64,000 nucleotides of DNA from Sphingomonas echinoides ATCC 14820 (GCF_000241465.1 NZ_JH584235.1:2476779-2540778); one strand, 5' to 3'; counted from the first letter of the stretch, positions 16,477 to 25,500 are shown. The notes: a model not told the origin generated them from the sequence alone. A program made the numbers and translations.

Positions 16477-18593
16477 CGGTCAGCGGGCGCGCGCGTCGGG
16501 CTCGGGGCCGGGCGCGGGCCGTCGCGACCTAGAACACGATCAAGCCAGGCTTGGTCGAGCTTGTCGCCATCGCCCTTCTTCTTTTCCACCGGCGGCGTGT
16601 CGGATTGCGGCGGCGGGCGCGTTTCGATCGGGTTGCCATCGGCATCGACGCGCTGACCCTGCTGGGCGGGCGGAGCCTGACCGGGATCGACCGGATTGCC
16701 ATCGGCATCGACGAACAAGCCATTATCGGCTTCGCCGAAATAGGATTCCTGGTCGGGCTCGAGCTCGAATTCGGGGAGCGTCACTTTGGTGTCGAACTGC
16801 TCGACCGGGCGGTTGGCGACCGCCACCTTCATGAAGGCGGCAAAGGCGCGCGCGGGGGCGGTGCCGCCGTGCAGACCGGCGATCGGCTTGGCATCGTCGC
16901 GGCCCATCCATACGCCCGTGGTGAGGCCGCTGGAGAAGCCCAGGAACCAGCCATCCTTGTTGGATGTGGTGGTGCCGGTCTTGCCTGCAACCGGACGGCC
17001 GATCTGCGCCGCTTTGCCGGTGCCGGTGTTGACGGTGGTCTGCAACAGATCGGTCATTTCCGCGGCGACATAGGGAGCCACCAGCACATGGCTGGTGTCG
17101 ACCGACTGGGCGTAGATCGTCTCGCCCGACGCGGTCACCTTGGTGATCCCGTACGGGGTCACCGCCACGCCCTTATTCCCGACACTGGCAAAGGCGCGCG
17201 TCATGTCGATCACGCGCACTTCGGAAGAGCCCAGCACCATGGAAGGGTGGGTGTTGACCTTGGTGGTAATGCCAAAGCGACGCGCCATATCGGCAATGGT
17301 GCTGAAGCCGATTTCCTGCCCGAGCTTGGCGGCGACGGTGTTGACCGAATAGGCGAAGGCGGTGCGGAGCGACATCGCCCCACTATTGTGCCGCGAATCG
17401 TTGCGCGGGCTCCAGCCGTCGATCGTCACAGGCTCGTCGACCACCTGGTCCTCGGGCTTATGCCCGGCCTCGAGCGCGGCGAGATAGACGAACAGCTTGA
17501 ACGCCGAACCCGGCTGGCGCTGCGCCTGCGTCGCGCGGTTATAGTTGGAGGTGACATAGTCGGTGCCGCCGACCATGGCGCGGACGGCACCATCGCGGTC
17601 CATCGCCACCAGCGCGCCTTGCGCGCCCTTGGGGGCATTTTCGCGGATCGCGGCATCGGCGGCGCGCTGCATAGTGAGGTCGAGCGTCGTCCACACTTCC
17701 AGCGGGCGCTGCGTCTCGTCGATCAGAAGTTCCAGTTGCGGCAACGCCCAATCGGTGAAGTAGCGCACGCTGTTCTGCCGCGCCTCTGGCACGAACGCGA
17801 TCTGGCTAACCTGCGCGTCGGCGGCTTGGGCCGCAGTGATCGCTCCCGTTTGCTGCATCAGCTTGAGCACGACGCCGGCGCGGCCGCGCGCGGCATCAAT
17901 GTCGGCGGTCGGCGAGTAATTGGACGGGGCCTTGACCAGCCCGGCGATCACCGCCGCTTCGGTCAGGCTCAGATGGTCGGCACCGTGCCCGAAGAATTTG
18001 CGCGAAGCGGCGTCGATGCCGTACGCACCGCCACCGAAATAGACCTTGTTGAGATACAGTTCGAGCACCTGATCCTTGCTGAACTTGCGCTCCAGCGCGA
18101 GCGCGAGAATGCCCTCGCGGACCTTTCGACCGAATTTCTTGCTGGAATTGAGGAAGATATTGCGCGCGAGCTGCTGCGTGATGGTCGACCCACCCTGCAT
18201 CCAGCGCCCCCGTTCGATCCGGACCTGGACCGAGCGCACCATCCCGATCGGATCGACCCCCGGGTGCGAACGGAAGCGGCGGTCCTCTACCGACACCATC
18301 GCGTCGCGCATCACGGCAGGGATGCGGTCATAGGGCAGCCACTCGCCATAGCTCGGGCCCATCGACACGATCACCGTGCCGTCGGCGGCGTGGACGCGAA
18401 TCATCTGGCCATTGGGGGACGATTTCAGCTCGTCGAAGCTCGGCAGCTGCCCCTCGGACACATAGACCGTCACGATCAGCGCGATGAGGGCGAGCAACGC
18501 CAGACCGCCGCCAAGTTGGGCAAGCAGGACCAGACGCCGACGCCACAGAGGCGCGCGCTTGAGGCGGGGGGCGGGGGAGGAAGAGCGGGCCAT
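16452..18593 (-). CDS. class A penicillin-binding protein (PBP1 family, transglycosylase/transpeptidase)
   Basis: A 713-residue inner-membrane protein that polymerises and cross-links peptidoglycan. One membrane segment (about 20-45) is followed by the GT51 transglycosylase domain with catalytic Glu103 in SVEDRRFRSHPG and QGGSTITQQLARN. The transpeptidase domain has SxxK in GSAFKLFVYL, SxN in AYSVNTVAAKLG and KTG in AGKTGTTTSN. The C-terminal tail is a long acidic, Pro/Gln-rich low-complexity stretch with two copies of a VDADGNP motif, probably a periplasmic disordered tail. Confidence 0.93.
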   Translation of the reverse strand: MARSSSPAPRLKRAPLWRRRLVLLAQLGGGLALLALIALIVTVYVSEGQLPSFDELKSSPNGQMIRVHAADGTVIVSMGPSYGEWLPYDRIPAVMRDAMVSVEDRRFRSHPGVDPIGMVRSVQVRIERGRWMQGGSTITQQLARNIFLNSSKKFGRKVREGILALALERKFSKDQVLELYLNKVYFGGGAYGIDAASRKFFGHGADHLSLTEAAVIAGLVKAPSNYSPTADIDAARGRAGVVLKLMQQTGAITAAQAADAQVSQIAFVPEARQNSVRYFTDWALPQLELLIDETQRPLEVWTTLDLTMQRAADAAIRENAPKGAQGALVAMDRDGAVRAMVGGTDYVTSNYNRATQAQRQPGSAFKLFVYLAALEAGHKPEDQVVDEPVTIDGWSPRNDSRHNSGAMSLRTAFAYSVNTVAAKLGQEIGFSTIADMARRFGITTKVNTHPSMVLGSSEVRVIDMTRAFASVGNKGVAVTPYGITKVTASGETIYAQSVDTSHVLVAPYVAAEMTDLLQTTVNTGTGKAAQIGRPVAGKTGTTTSNKDGWFLGFSSGLTTGVWMGRDDAKPIAGLHGGTAPARAFAAFMKVAVANRPVEQFDTKVTLPEFELEPDQESYFGEADNGLFVDADGNPVDPGQAPPAQQGQRVDADGNPIETRPPPQSDTPPVEKKKGDGDKLDQAWLDRVLGRDGPRPAPSPTRAPADRQDSRPTQ

Positions 18594-18649
18594 TGAGTGC
18601 TGCAGCGTTAGGCTTCGCCGGTCATTCCGGCAAGCCGTCGCCGCTGCAA

Positions 18650-19072
18650 TCAGCCATGCGACTCATCGCTATCAGAACTCCCCCGGGCGCGAAAATCGAG
18701 GCTAAGCGAATTCATGCAATAGCGCAGTCCCGTCGGAGGCGGACCGTCCGGGAAAACATGGCCGAGATGCCCGTCGCAGCGCGCGCAGCGCGCTTCGGTT
18801 CGAGTCATGCCGTGCGTGCGATCGGTATGTTCGGTGACGTATTCGGGCGAGATCGGCTGGGTGAAGCTTGGCCAGCCCGACCCTGAATCATATTTGTCGG
18901 CCGAATCGAACAAGGGCTGCGCGCAGCCGCCGCAGCGATAGACGCCGTCGGCCTTGTTGTTGTTATAGCGCCCGGAAAAAGCGCGCTCGGTCCCGGCCTC
19001 GCGCAGGACGTGATACGCCTCCGGGCTCAGCTTTTTGCGCCATTCGGTTTCGGACAGGGTAAAATGTTCCAT
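18650..19072 (-). CDS. msrB: peptide-methionine (R)-S-oxide reductase
   Basis: Repairs methionine R-sulfoxide in proteins. The 140-residue product has two zinc-binding CxxC pairs (CGGC and CARC), the conserved GSGWPSFTQPI, and the catalytic Cys in RYCMNSLSLDF. The ATG at 19072 begins MEHFTLSETEWRKKLS, the normal family start; upstream codons are unrelated. Downstream of, and on the same strand as, the polyketide operon, but functionally separate. Confidence 0.95.
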   Translation of the reverse strand: MEHFTLSETEWRKKLSPEAYHVLREAGTERAFSGRYNNNKADGVYRCGGCAQPLFDSADKYDSGSGWPSFTQPISPEYVTEHTDRTHGMTRTEARCARCDGHLGHVFPDGPPPTGLRYCMNSLSLDFRARGSSDSDESHG

Positions 19073-19076
19073 GGCG

Positions 19077-20207
19077 CTAATGATCCTGTGGCGCGGGGGC
19101 GCGGTCAAGTCGGGAATGCCCGATCCGCGTGAATGCGGCAATCGTATCGATGATACCAGGGAAGCGCCCGAGCATAGGCAGGAGCGCTGCCGTTAGCGCT
19201 GGCCATTCGGCTGCGTTGCGCACCGCTCCGGCCAGCCGGATCGGCCGGGCGATGGCGCTGGCGAAGCGCGTCTGGAAGCGTGGTGCGCCCTCCGGCCCGC
19301 CAGTGAGATAGGCATGCCCCGCCCGGATTCCGCTGGAGATGGCGATGCCCATGCCTTCGCCCGCCAGCGACGGGATGACCCCGGCCTGGTCGCCAAGCCG
19401 AAACAGACCGGTCACCCCCCGCGTCGCGCGCCAGCCATAGGGCACGTTGGCGATCGCATCGATCGGCAAGCTATCGCTGCGATAGGCGAGGCGCTCGCCC
19501 AACCGGGGATGGTCGCGCGCCAGCTGGTCAAGCAAGGCGGCGGGCGAGCCTGCTTCCAGCATCGCCGAGCGATGCACCGCCAGGCAGACATTGGCGCTGC
19601 CGTCTTCCTGCCGGACGATCCCGACATAGCCGCGATCGAACAGGTGCAGTTCGATCGCATCGCCGATCCGTCGATCGAGGCCGGACGTCGGTGCAAGGCG
19701 AATGCGGAGCCCCAGGACCGGGTCGCGCCCGCGCGCTTCGGCCGGGCGGGCGTTGCCGCGCACGTCGTGCTTGCCGCTGGCGAGGAACAGCGCATCGCCG
19801 GCCAGGTCGGTACCATCGTCAAGCCGCGCGGTGAGGCCCTCGAGCGCGCGCACCGTTACACCGCGCTCCACCGCCGCACCCGCGTCGATCGCACGCTGCA
19901 GCAGCACGGTATCAAGCAAGCGCCGCGAGACGCCGTGCGCCGCGCGGCGCAGCGGCGTTTCCACCACGGTGTCGCCCGCGATCAACCGCACCGTGGTGAT
20001 CCGCGCCGGGCCGAGTGCGGCCGGGGCTACGCCGAGCGCTTGCAAGGATTCCAGCGTGCGCCAGCTCAGAAAGCCGCCGCAAATCGCGTCGCCCGTCTCG
20101 CGGCTGCGCTCGACCAACAGATGCGGCGCGCGCGCGCGTGCCAGCACGATCGCAGCGCTCGCCCCCGCAGGGCCGCCGCCGATGATCAGCGCAGGTGTTC
20201 GACGCAT
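19077..20207 (-). CDS. FAD-dependent oxidoreductase of the type III PKS operon
   Basis: A 376-residue flavoprotein of the geranylgeranyl-reductase/PHBH-like superfamily: FAD motif IIGGGPAGASAAIVLA at residues 8-23, then GGFLSWRTLESLQ. The later GD motif in LFRLGDQAGVIPSLAGEGMGIAISSG binds the FAD ribityl chain. Third gene of the operon, overlapping the methyltransferase by 22 bases. By analogy with SrsC, it is likely to hydroxylate or reduce the polyketide product, for example turning an alkylresorcinol into a quinone (inference). The ATG at 20207 is where similarity begins. Confidence 0.82.
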   Translation of the reverse strand: MRRTPALIIGGGPAGASAAIVLARARAPHLLVERSRETGDAICGGFLSWRTLESLQALGVAPAALGPARITTVRLIAGDTVVETPLRRAAHGVSRRLLDTVLLQRAIDAGAAVERGVTVRALEGLTARLDDGTDLAGDALFLASGKHDVRGNARPAEARGRDPVLGLRIRLAPTSGLDRRIGDAIELHLFDRGYVGIVRQEDGSANVCLAVHRSAMLEAGSPAALLDQLARDHPRLGERLAYRSDSLPIDAIANVPYGWRATRGVTGLFRLGDQAGVIPSLAGEGMGIAISSGIRAGHAYLTGGPEGAPRFQTRFASAIARPIRLAGAVRNAAEWPALTAALLPMLGRFPGIIDTIAAFTRIGHSRLDRAPAPQDH

Positions 20208-20872
20208 AACCGAAACGGGAAAGCGCGGTAGACCTTGGCGGTGACGCCCGCCTCCGCCAGAATCGGGGGCCATTCCGCAGGCCGGTAGGAGCGGGCGATC
20301 GACAAAGTGCCGTCATGCCGCACGATCGGGTGCCACCGCGCCAACCGCGCCAGGATCGGAAATCCGAAATGCGCAAAGCCGTGGCGATGGAGGTCGTTGA
20401 TCAGCCATCCCACCGCGCTTTCGCGCTCCATGAAGCGCAGGAACGCGATCAGTTGATCGTGCGTCATATGATGCGCGACCAGGCTGGAGATGACAAAGTC
20501 CCAGTCTTCGCCGGCCAGATCGGCATAATCGCCGGTGCTATAGCGAATCGGCAGCTCGGTCGGCGGATGCGCGGTCGCGGCGAGCGCGCTGCGCGGATTG
20601 AGATCGACGCCGACCAGTTCGGCAGCAATGCCGCGCCGCGCCGCCCAATGCGCGATTCGCCGCAACATATCGCCATCGCCAAAGCCGACATCGAGCAGCT
20701 TGAAGCTGCGCCGCCCAACCGTCGCGCGGCGCAGGAAATCCAGCGTCGGGCGCGCCGCCATCGTCACCACGTTGACCTTGGCGAGATCGCCGACCACCGC
20801 CGCATAGGTTTCGGGCGAGAGGTCGTCGGCGTCCATCAGCTCCTCGGCGATGGCGCGTTCGCGCAGGCTCAT
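20186..20872 (-). CDS. SAM-dependent methyltransferase of the type III PKS operon
   Basis: A 228-residue class I methyltransferase. SAM motif I is FKLLDVGFGDGDMLRRIA, motif II GVDLNPRSAL, and a conserved VISSLVAHHMTHDQLIAFLRFM follows. Its start overlaps the PKS stop (ATGA) and its end overlaps the flavoprotein gene, so all three are translationally coupled. By analogy with SrsB it would methylate the polyketide ring or a hydroxyl group; the substrate is inferred from context only. Confidence 0.85.
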   Translation of the reverse strand: MSLRERAIAEELMDADDLSPETYAAVVGDLAKVNVVTMAARPTLDFLRRATVGRRSFKLLDVGFGDGDMLRRIAHWAARRGIAAELVGVDLNPRSALAATAHPPTELPIRYSTGDYADLAGEDWDFVISSLVAHHMTHDQLIAFLRFMERESAVGWLINDLHRHGFAHFGFPILARLARWHPIVRHDGTLSIARSYRPAEWPPILAEAGVTAKVYRAFPFRLCVEHLR

Positions 20873-21942
20873 GCGACGCTCCGAAAGCCGAAACCCTCGG
20901 CCGCCAATCCCGGGCCGAAAGCCAGCGCGACCCCGTTGGTCACCGGCGGCCCGTCGAGCATCCGCGCCAGCACGAACATCAAGGTGGCGGAGGACATATT
21001 GCCATACTCCGACAGCACCGCGCGAGACGCGTCCAGCGCATCCGCTGGTAGACCCAGGCTGTGTTCGACCGCGTCGAGAATCGACCGGCCGCCGGCATGG
21101 ACCGCCCATCCATCGATCTCCAGCCGCGGGCGTCCGCCGGTCGCGGCGGCGGCGAAGACGGGGTCGCTTAGGCCTGCGGCGATGCGCGCAGGGACTTCGC
21201 CCGACAAATGCATGGCAAAACCCTGATCGGTGATATCCCAGCGGATCAACGCGGCCGAATCGGGCAGCGTGGTCGCAAAGGGGTGGTCGAGCGCAAATCC
21301 GGCGGGCTCGGCGGTGACGAGCGCGGCTGCGGCACCATCGCCGAATTGCAGCATGGCGAGCAGCGGCTCGAGCGCGGGATTGTCCTGTAGATGCAGCGTC
21401 GACAATTCGACACACACCACCAGCACCCGCGCATCTGCATCAGATCGCACGATATGGCGCGCGCTGCGGAGCGCGGCGACCGCCGCATAGCACCCCATAA
21501 AACCGACCAGCAGCCGTTCGACCGAAGGGGCCAGGCCGATCCGCGCCGCGATGATCTGATCGATGCCCGGCGCGATGAAGCCGGTACAACTCGCCACGAC
21601 CAGATGCGTAATACCCTCCAGCGCGACTTGCGCGCGCAGCGCCTCGATCGCGGCGATGCTCAGCTCGGGGGCGGCCTGCGCATAGAGCCGCATCCGCTCC
21701 GCCGTGCCGGGCAGGACCGACTTGGCATAAAAACCATCCGGGTCGACCGGGGATCCGCCCTGCGCACCCAAGGGCAGGACCGACCAGCGATGCGCAATCG
21801 CGGCGCGCCCAGCCATCCGGTCGAAGATGCGCACCGCCCGGCCGTCGGGCAAGCGCGCGCGCGCCCATTCGATGAACGCCGCATGGATATCCTGCGCCGG
21901 AACGGCGGTGCCGATCGCGGCAATGTGGGCAGTGCTGGACAA
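20869..21942 (-). CDS. type III polyketide synthase (chalcone/alkylresorcinol synthase family)
   Basis: A 357-residue homodimeric ketosynthase that extends an acyl-CoA starter with malonyl-CoA. The catalytic triad is visible: Cys in VGFMGCYAAVAALR, His in WAVHAGGRSILDAVE and Asn in SEYGNMSSATLMFVL, with the terminal loop FGPGLAAEGF. It begins at a TTG codon with an AAAGG ribosome-binding site six bases upstream; no ATG lies near the family start. First gene of the PKS-methyltransferase-flavoprotein operon. The product is probably a long-chain phenolic lipid or pyrone. Confidence 0.92.
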   Translation of the reverse strand: MSSTAHIAAIGTAVPAQDIHAAFIEWARARLPDGRAVRIFDRMAGRAAIAHRWSVLPLGAQGGSPVDPDGFYAKSVLPGTAERMRLYAQAAPELSIAAIEALRAQVALEGITHLVVASCTGFIAPGIDQIIAARIGLAPSVERLLVGFMGCYAAVAALRSARHIVRSDADARVLVVCVELSTLHLQDNPALEPLLAMLQFGDGAAAALVTAEPAGFALDHPFATTLPDSAALIRWDITDQGFAMHLSGEVPARIAAGLSDPVFAAAATGGRPRLEIDGWAVHAGGRSILDAVEHSLGLPADALDASRAVLSEYGNMSSATLMFVLARMLDGPPVTNGVALAFGPGLAAEGFGFRSVA

Positions 21943-22139
21943 ATGGGACCTTTGCGGCGGCGGGCGGGAGCGTCCGGCCCGGGAACAACGCTACGACGGC
22001 TGTTCCGATCCGGGAAGACACCCACGTTACGCATTCTCAACCTTCCCTACGTTTGAGCACCGCATTCGGATGCGCCGCCGCACAGGATTTTGGCTGGGGA
22101 AGGGGCGCTCTACCGAGCTTTGATCGCAAAGGAGGTCGG

Positions 22140-22517
22140 TTACGCCAGCGCGGCGATCAACTCATGCTGGCGGATTGGCTTATCGAGCACCGCGTGAAAT
22201 CCGTTCATGCTGGCGACCGCGCGCAGCGTCGGGTCTGGATAGGCCGTGATCAGAATCGATCGGCCATGCCAATCGCGGCGCAGCATGGATCGCAGCACGC
22301 CGATGCCGTCGCCATCGGGCAGCCGATAGTCGGTGACCAGCCATTTCGCCGTCGAGACGTCGGTTTCTTCGAGCAGAGCGCCCGCGCTTGCATAAGAGCG
22401 TACGTCGAAACCGCGCCAGTGCAGCAGCAGATGCAGCGAACGCCGCACGCCTTCATCATCCTCTACCAGCAGCAGTTGCGGACGCGGCCCGGTGTCGACC
22501 GCGTTGTCTTCGTCCAT
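22140..22517 (-). CDS. stand-alone response regulator receiver domain
   Basis: A 125-residue protein that is just a CheY-like receiver: acidic pocket LLVEDDEG, phospho-acceptor Asp63 in LVTDYRLPDGDG, conserved Thr in ILITAY and Lys in VLDKPIR. No output domain. It lies 71 bases after fixJ on the same strand and may be a phosphate sink or FixT-like modulator of the FixL kinase (inference). The ATG at 22517 is preferred over one 21 bases upstream because GGGAGA sits eight bases before it. Confidence 0.87.
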   Translation of the reverse strand: MDEDNAVDTGPRPQLLLVEDDEGVRRSLHLLLHWRGFDVRSYASAGALLEETDVSTAKWLVTDYRLPDGDGIGVLRSMLRRDWHGRSILITAYPDPTLRAVASMNGFHAVLDKPIRQHELIAALA

Positions 22518-22588
22518 TGGACCGCTCTCCCATGCCATCAGCGTCTAGGGATGCCGATCGCAGGGACGGCTGTCTTTACGTAGACATC

Positions 22589-23209
22589 CTAGGCTTGCTC
22601 CCCGAGCCCGGCGGCAAAGGCGATGCGCAGCGCATCCGACAGCGCATGGACTTCCAGCTTGGTCATCACATTGGCGCGGTGCACTTCGACCGTGCGCGGC
22701 GAAATGCCCAGATCATAGGCAATCGTTTTGTTGGGCAAGCCTTGGGCGAGGCGCTCCAGCACCTCCTGCTCGCGCGGCGTGAGCCGGGCGACCCACAGTT
22801 TCGCGGCCTCGCTCGATCGCGCAGCCGCATCGGCATGCGCGAGCCGCGCAAAGGCGCGCTCGATCGCCGACAGCAACACCGCCTTTTCGAACGGCTTTTC
22901 GATGAAGTCGACCGCCCCCGTTTTCATCGCCTGCACCGCGATCGAGACATCGGCATGGCCGGTGAGGATGATAACGGGCATGGTGATGCCGCGTGCGACC
23001 AATTCCTCCTGCACCGCCAGCCCGTCGATTTCCGGCATGCGCACGTCGAGCAAGACGCACCCCGGCTCAGCGGTCTTGATCTCGCGCAGAAATGCGACGC
23101 CAGAGGTGTGCAAGCGGACTGCATAACCTGAGGTTCGCAGCAAGAACCCCGCCGAGCGCCGCACCGAATCATCGTCGTCGACGACATGGATCAAGCGCTG
23201 GTCGCTCAT
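22589..23209 (-). CDS. fixJ: FixJ family two-component response regulator
   Basis: A 206-residue protein: receiver domain (1-125) with DDDD pocket, Asp55 in VLLDVRMPEIDGL, Thr in ILTGHADV and Lys in FIEKPF. It is followed by a LuxR/FixJ helix-turn-helix, LTPREQEVLERLAQGLPNKTIAYDLGISPRTVEVHRANVM in part. FixJ proteins activate fixK and microaerobic genes when phosphorylated by FixL. Its start codon overlaps the end of the kinase gene (ATGA), so the pair is coupled. Confidence 0.92.
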   Translation of the reverse strand: MSDQRLIHVVDDDDSVRRSAGFLLRTSGYAVRLHTSGVAFLREIKTAEPGCVLLDVRMPEIDGLAVQEELVARGITMPVIILTGHADVSIAVQAMKTGAVDFIEKPFEKAVLLSAIERAFARLAHADAAARSSEAAKLWVARLTPREQEVLERLAQGLPNKTIAYDLGISPRTVEVHRANVMTKLEVHALSDALRIAFAAGLGEQA

Positions 23210-24732
23210 GCCGCAAACTCCTCTACTGGAAGGGTGAATCGAAAGACCGTTCCGCCGGTCGGGCGCGGCTCTGCGCGGATGTGCCCGCGGTGCGCCTCCA
23301 CGATCGTGCGGCAGATCGACAAGCCCAGCCCCATACCGGCGGGCTTGGTTGTCGCAAACGCCTGGAACAAGCGCGCGGCGATGTCCGGGGCGAGCCCCGG
23401 CCCCGTGTCGGCAACCGAAATTTCAACCATGGCGGGATCCAGCGCCCGCGTGGCAATCGTGATGTCGCGGACCTCCTGTCCGGCCACCGCGTCGATCGCG
23501 TTGCGGATCAGGTTCACCAGAACTTGCTGAATCTGGACACGGTCGACGGTAACCGTCGGAATATCCGGCGTCAGTTCGAAAAAGGCGCGCACGCCGCGCT
23601 CGCGTGCCCCGATCAGGGCCAGGCGGCTCGCCTCGTCGATCAAGCGCGGCAGATCCTCGACTCGCCGCTCCACCTCACCACGCGCAACGAAATCGCGCAG
23701 GCGACGGACGATCTTGCCGGCGCGCAGCGCCTCGCTGGTCGATTCCTCAATCGCTTCGCGCAGCAGCGCGGTCGCCTCCGCGCTGTCGGCGTCGAGCAAT
23801 TCGCGACCGGCTTCCAGATAATTGGCGATCGCGGTCAGTGGTTGGTTCAGTTCATGCGCCAAGGTGGAGGCCATCGTCCCCATCGCGCTCAGCCGCGATA
23901 CGTGAATCAGTTCCGATTGCAGCTCTTTCAACCGCAATTCGGCGTGCTGCTGCTCGGTCAGGTCGTGGATGAAGCCGGTAAAGATGCGATGTCCATCGCT
24001 ATTCGCCTCGCCGACCGACAGCTTCATCGGAAATTCGGTACCGTCGCGCCGCTGTCCGACGACGATGCGGCCAATGCCGATGATGCGGCGCTCACCCGTT
24101 TCGCGATAATGGGCGATATAGCGGTCATGACGCGCGGCATCCGAGGGCGGCATCAGGATATCAACGTTCGCACCCACGACTTCGGCTTCGCTATAGCCGA
24201 ACAGCCGCTCGGCGGCGCTGCTGAACGACAGGATGACGCCGCGCTCGTCGATGACGATCATCGCATCGGGGACGGTGGCAAGGATCGAGCGCAGGTGCAG
24301 TTCGCTGCGCGCCAACGCGGCCGCCGCTGCCTGGCGACCGGTAATGTCATAGATCATCTGCCCGAATCCGCGCAGCGTCCCATTGGCGCTGTGGATCGCG
24401 GTGATCGCGACGTCTGCGAAGAATTCGGAGCCGTCCTGGCGCACCCGCCAGGTGTTTTCGCGCAGGCGTCCGCGCGCGCGCACCTTCGCCATGTCGGACT
24501 CTGGCTTTGCCGCCGCGCGATCCTGCACACTGTACAGTTTGTCGCCGCGTTCGCCGATCACGGCGTCGGGTCGGTAGCCGAACAGGATTTCGGCCCCCGC
24601 ATTCCATGACCGGATTCGTCCCTCGGGATCGAGCACGAACATGGCGCGGTCGGTCGCACCCTCGACGAAGAGCGCGAGCGTCTCTGGGTCTACCGTGTCG
24701 CCTATCGCCATATCCGTGTCTTTGCCGTCCAC
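23206..24732 (-). CDS. fixL: FixL-type PAS sensor histidine kinase with probable heme-binding PAS domain
   Basis: A 508-residue soluble kinase with two PAS domains (about 18-135 and 142-262), a HisKA domain with phospho-His293 in STLAHELNQPLTAI, and an HATPase domain with IRNAID and GTVFRFTLP. The second PAS aligns with the heme domain of Bradyrhizobium FixL: RHDRYIAHY supplies His202 (heme ligand His200 there), and IIGIGR supplies Ile217 and Arg222 (Ile215 and Arg220, the oxygen-sensing residues). Position 208 is His rather than Arg, and 216 is Arg rather than His. An oxygen-sensing role is therefore likely but not proven. Divergent from ompW. Confidence 0.9.
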   Translation of the reverse strand: MDGKDTDMAIGDTVDPETLALFVEGATDRAMFVLDPEGRIRSWNAGAEILFGYRPDAVIGERGDKLYSVQDRAAAKPESDMAKVRARGRLRENTWRVRQDGSEFFADVAITAIHSANGTLRGFGQMIYDITGRQAAAAALARSELHLRSILATVPDAMIVIDERGVILSFSSAAERLFGYSEAEVVGANVDILMPPSDAARHDRYIAHYRETGERRIIGIGRIVVGQRRDGTEFPMKLSVGEANSDGHRIFTGFIHDLTEQQHAELRLKELQSELIHVSRLSAMGTMASTLAHELNQPLTAIANYLEAGRELLDADSAEATALLREAIEESTSEALRAGKIVRRLRDFVARGEVERRVEDLPRLIDEASRLALIGARERGVRAFFELTPDIPTVTVDRVQIQQVLVNLIRNAIDAVAGQEVRDITIATRALDPAMVEISVADTGPGLAPDIAARLFQAFATTKPAGMGLGLSICRTIVEAHRGHIRAEPRPTGGTVFRFTLPVEEFAA

Positions 24733-24773
24733 GCGTCGCCCGTCCCATCCGTGAATTCACCTAGGCCCCTGTT

Positions 24774-24787
24774 TTGCGCCGGATCAA
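24774..24787. promoter_or_regulatory. imperfect FNR/FixK-like site
   Basis: TTGCG-CCGG-ATCAA matches 8 of 10 defined bases of TTGAT-N4-ATCAA. It lies between divergent fixL and ompW, centred about 63 bases before the ompW start codon. One half-site is perfect and the other is degenerate. Confidence 0.35.
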
Positions 24788-24843
24788 ATCCGCAGGCGTG
24801 CCTTGGTCATACTCAGCCATAGAACTTAAACACGGAGGACCCT

Positions 24844-25500
24844 ATGCGCACATATAGATTTTTGGCGCTCGCAGCTGTTTCGGCGGCGATCGTTGCGTCG
24901 CCCGCTTATGCTGAAAAGGGGGATGTCCTGGTGCGCGTGCGCGCCATCGTCGTTGCACCGAATGAACGCAGCAGCGCCGTGACCCCAGCTTTTCCGGGCA
25001 GCAAGGTCGGCGTGTCGGATTCGGTGATGCCCGAAATCGACTTCACCTACATGGCGACCAAGCATATCGGTGCCGAGCTGATTCTCGCGACGACCGAACA
25101 TAAAGCGCAGGGCCGCGGCACCCTGTCGGCCGTTCCGACGCTGGCCAAGACCTGGGTGTTGCCGCCGACGCTGACGCTGCAATATCACTTCCTGCCCGAT
25201 GCCAAGATCCGTCCCTATGTCGGCGCTGGCATCAACTACACGATCTATTATTCGACCAAGGCGAGTGATGAATTGGTCAAGGCGATCGGGCCGACCAGCG
25301 TCCACATGAACGACAGTGTCGGCTACGCCTTGCAGGCCGGCACCGATATCGACATCACCAAGAAAGTGTTCTTGAACCTCGACGTAAAATATATCGGGAT
25401 GAAGACCACCGCGCGGCTCAACACCGGCGGCGCAATCAACACCGCGCGGATCGACATCGATCCATTGGTGTTCGGCGTGGGCTTGGGCTTCCGTCTCTAA
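24844..25500 (+). CDS. OmpW family outer membrane protein
   Basis: A 218-residue beta-barrel protein. Signal peptide MRTYRFLALAAVSAAIVAS ends in AYA. The mature start EKGDVLVRVRAIVVAP and the segments TYMATKHIGAELILATTEH, IRPYVGAGINYTIYYSTKA and the terminal GVGLGFRL (final aromatic-hydrophobic pair FRL) are OmpW features. OmpW forms a narrow eight-stranded pore, often induced under low oxygen or stress. A GGAGG ribosome-binding site precedes the ATG. It is followed by a strong bidirectional terminator. Confidence 0.93.
   Translation: MRTYRFLALAAVSAAIVASPAYAEKGDVLVRVRAIVVAPNERSSAVTPAFPGSKVGVSDSVMPEIDFTYMATKHIGAELILATTEHKAQGRGTLSAVPTLAKTWVLPPTLTLQYHFLPDAKIRPYVGAGINYTIYYSTKASDELVKAIGPTSVHMNDSVGYALQAGTDIDITKKVFLNLDVKYIGMKTTARLNTGGAINTARIDIDPLVFGVGLGFRL

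Noticed and set aside
16551..18596. Open frame of 681 codons antisense to the PBP gene
   Set aside because: The PBP has all catalytic motifs; the antisense product has none and shows mirrored codon bias.
22091..22120. Minus-strand stretch AGCTCGGTAGAGCG followed by CTTCCCC, resembling a tRNA D-arm and a Gly(CCC) anticodon loop
   Set aside because: The D-loop is too short, and no acceptor stem or T-arm (GGTTCGAATCC-like) is found at the right distance. Probably chance or a remnant.
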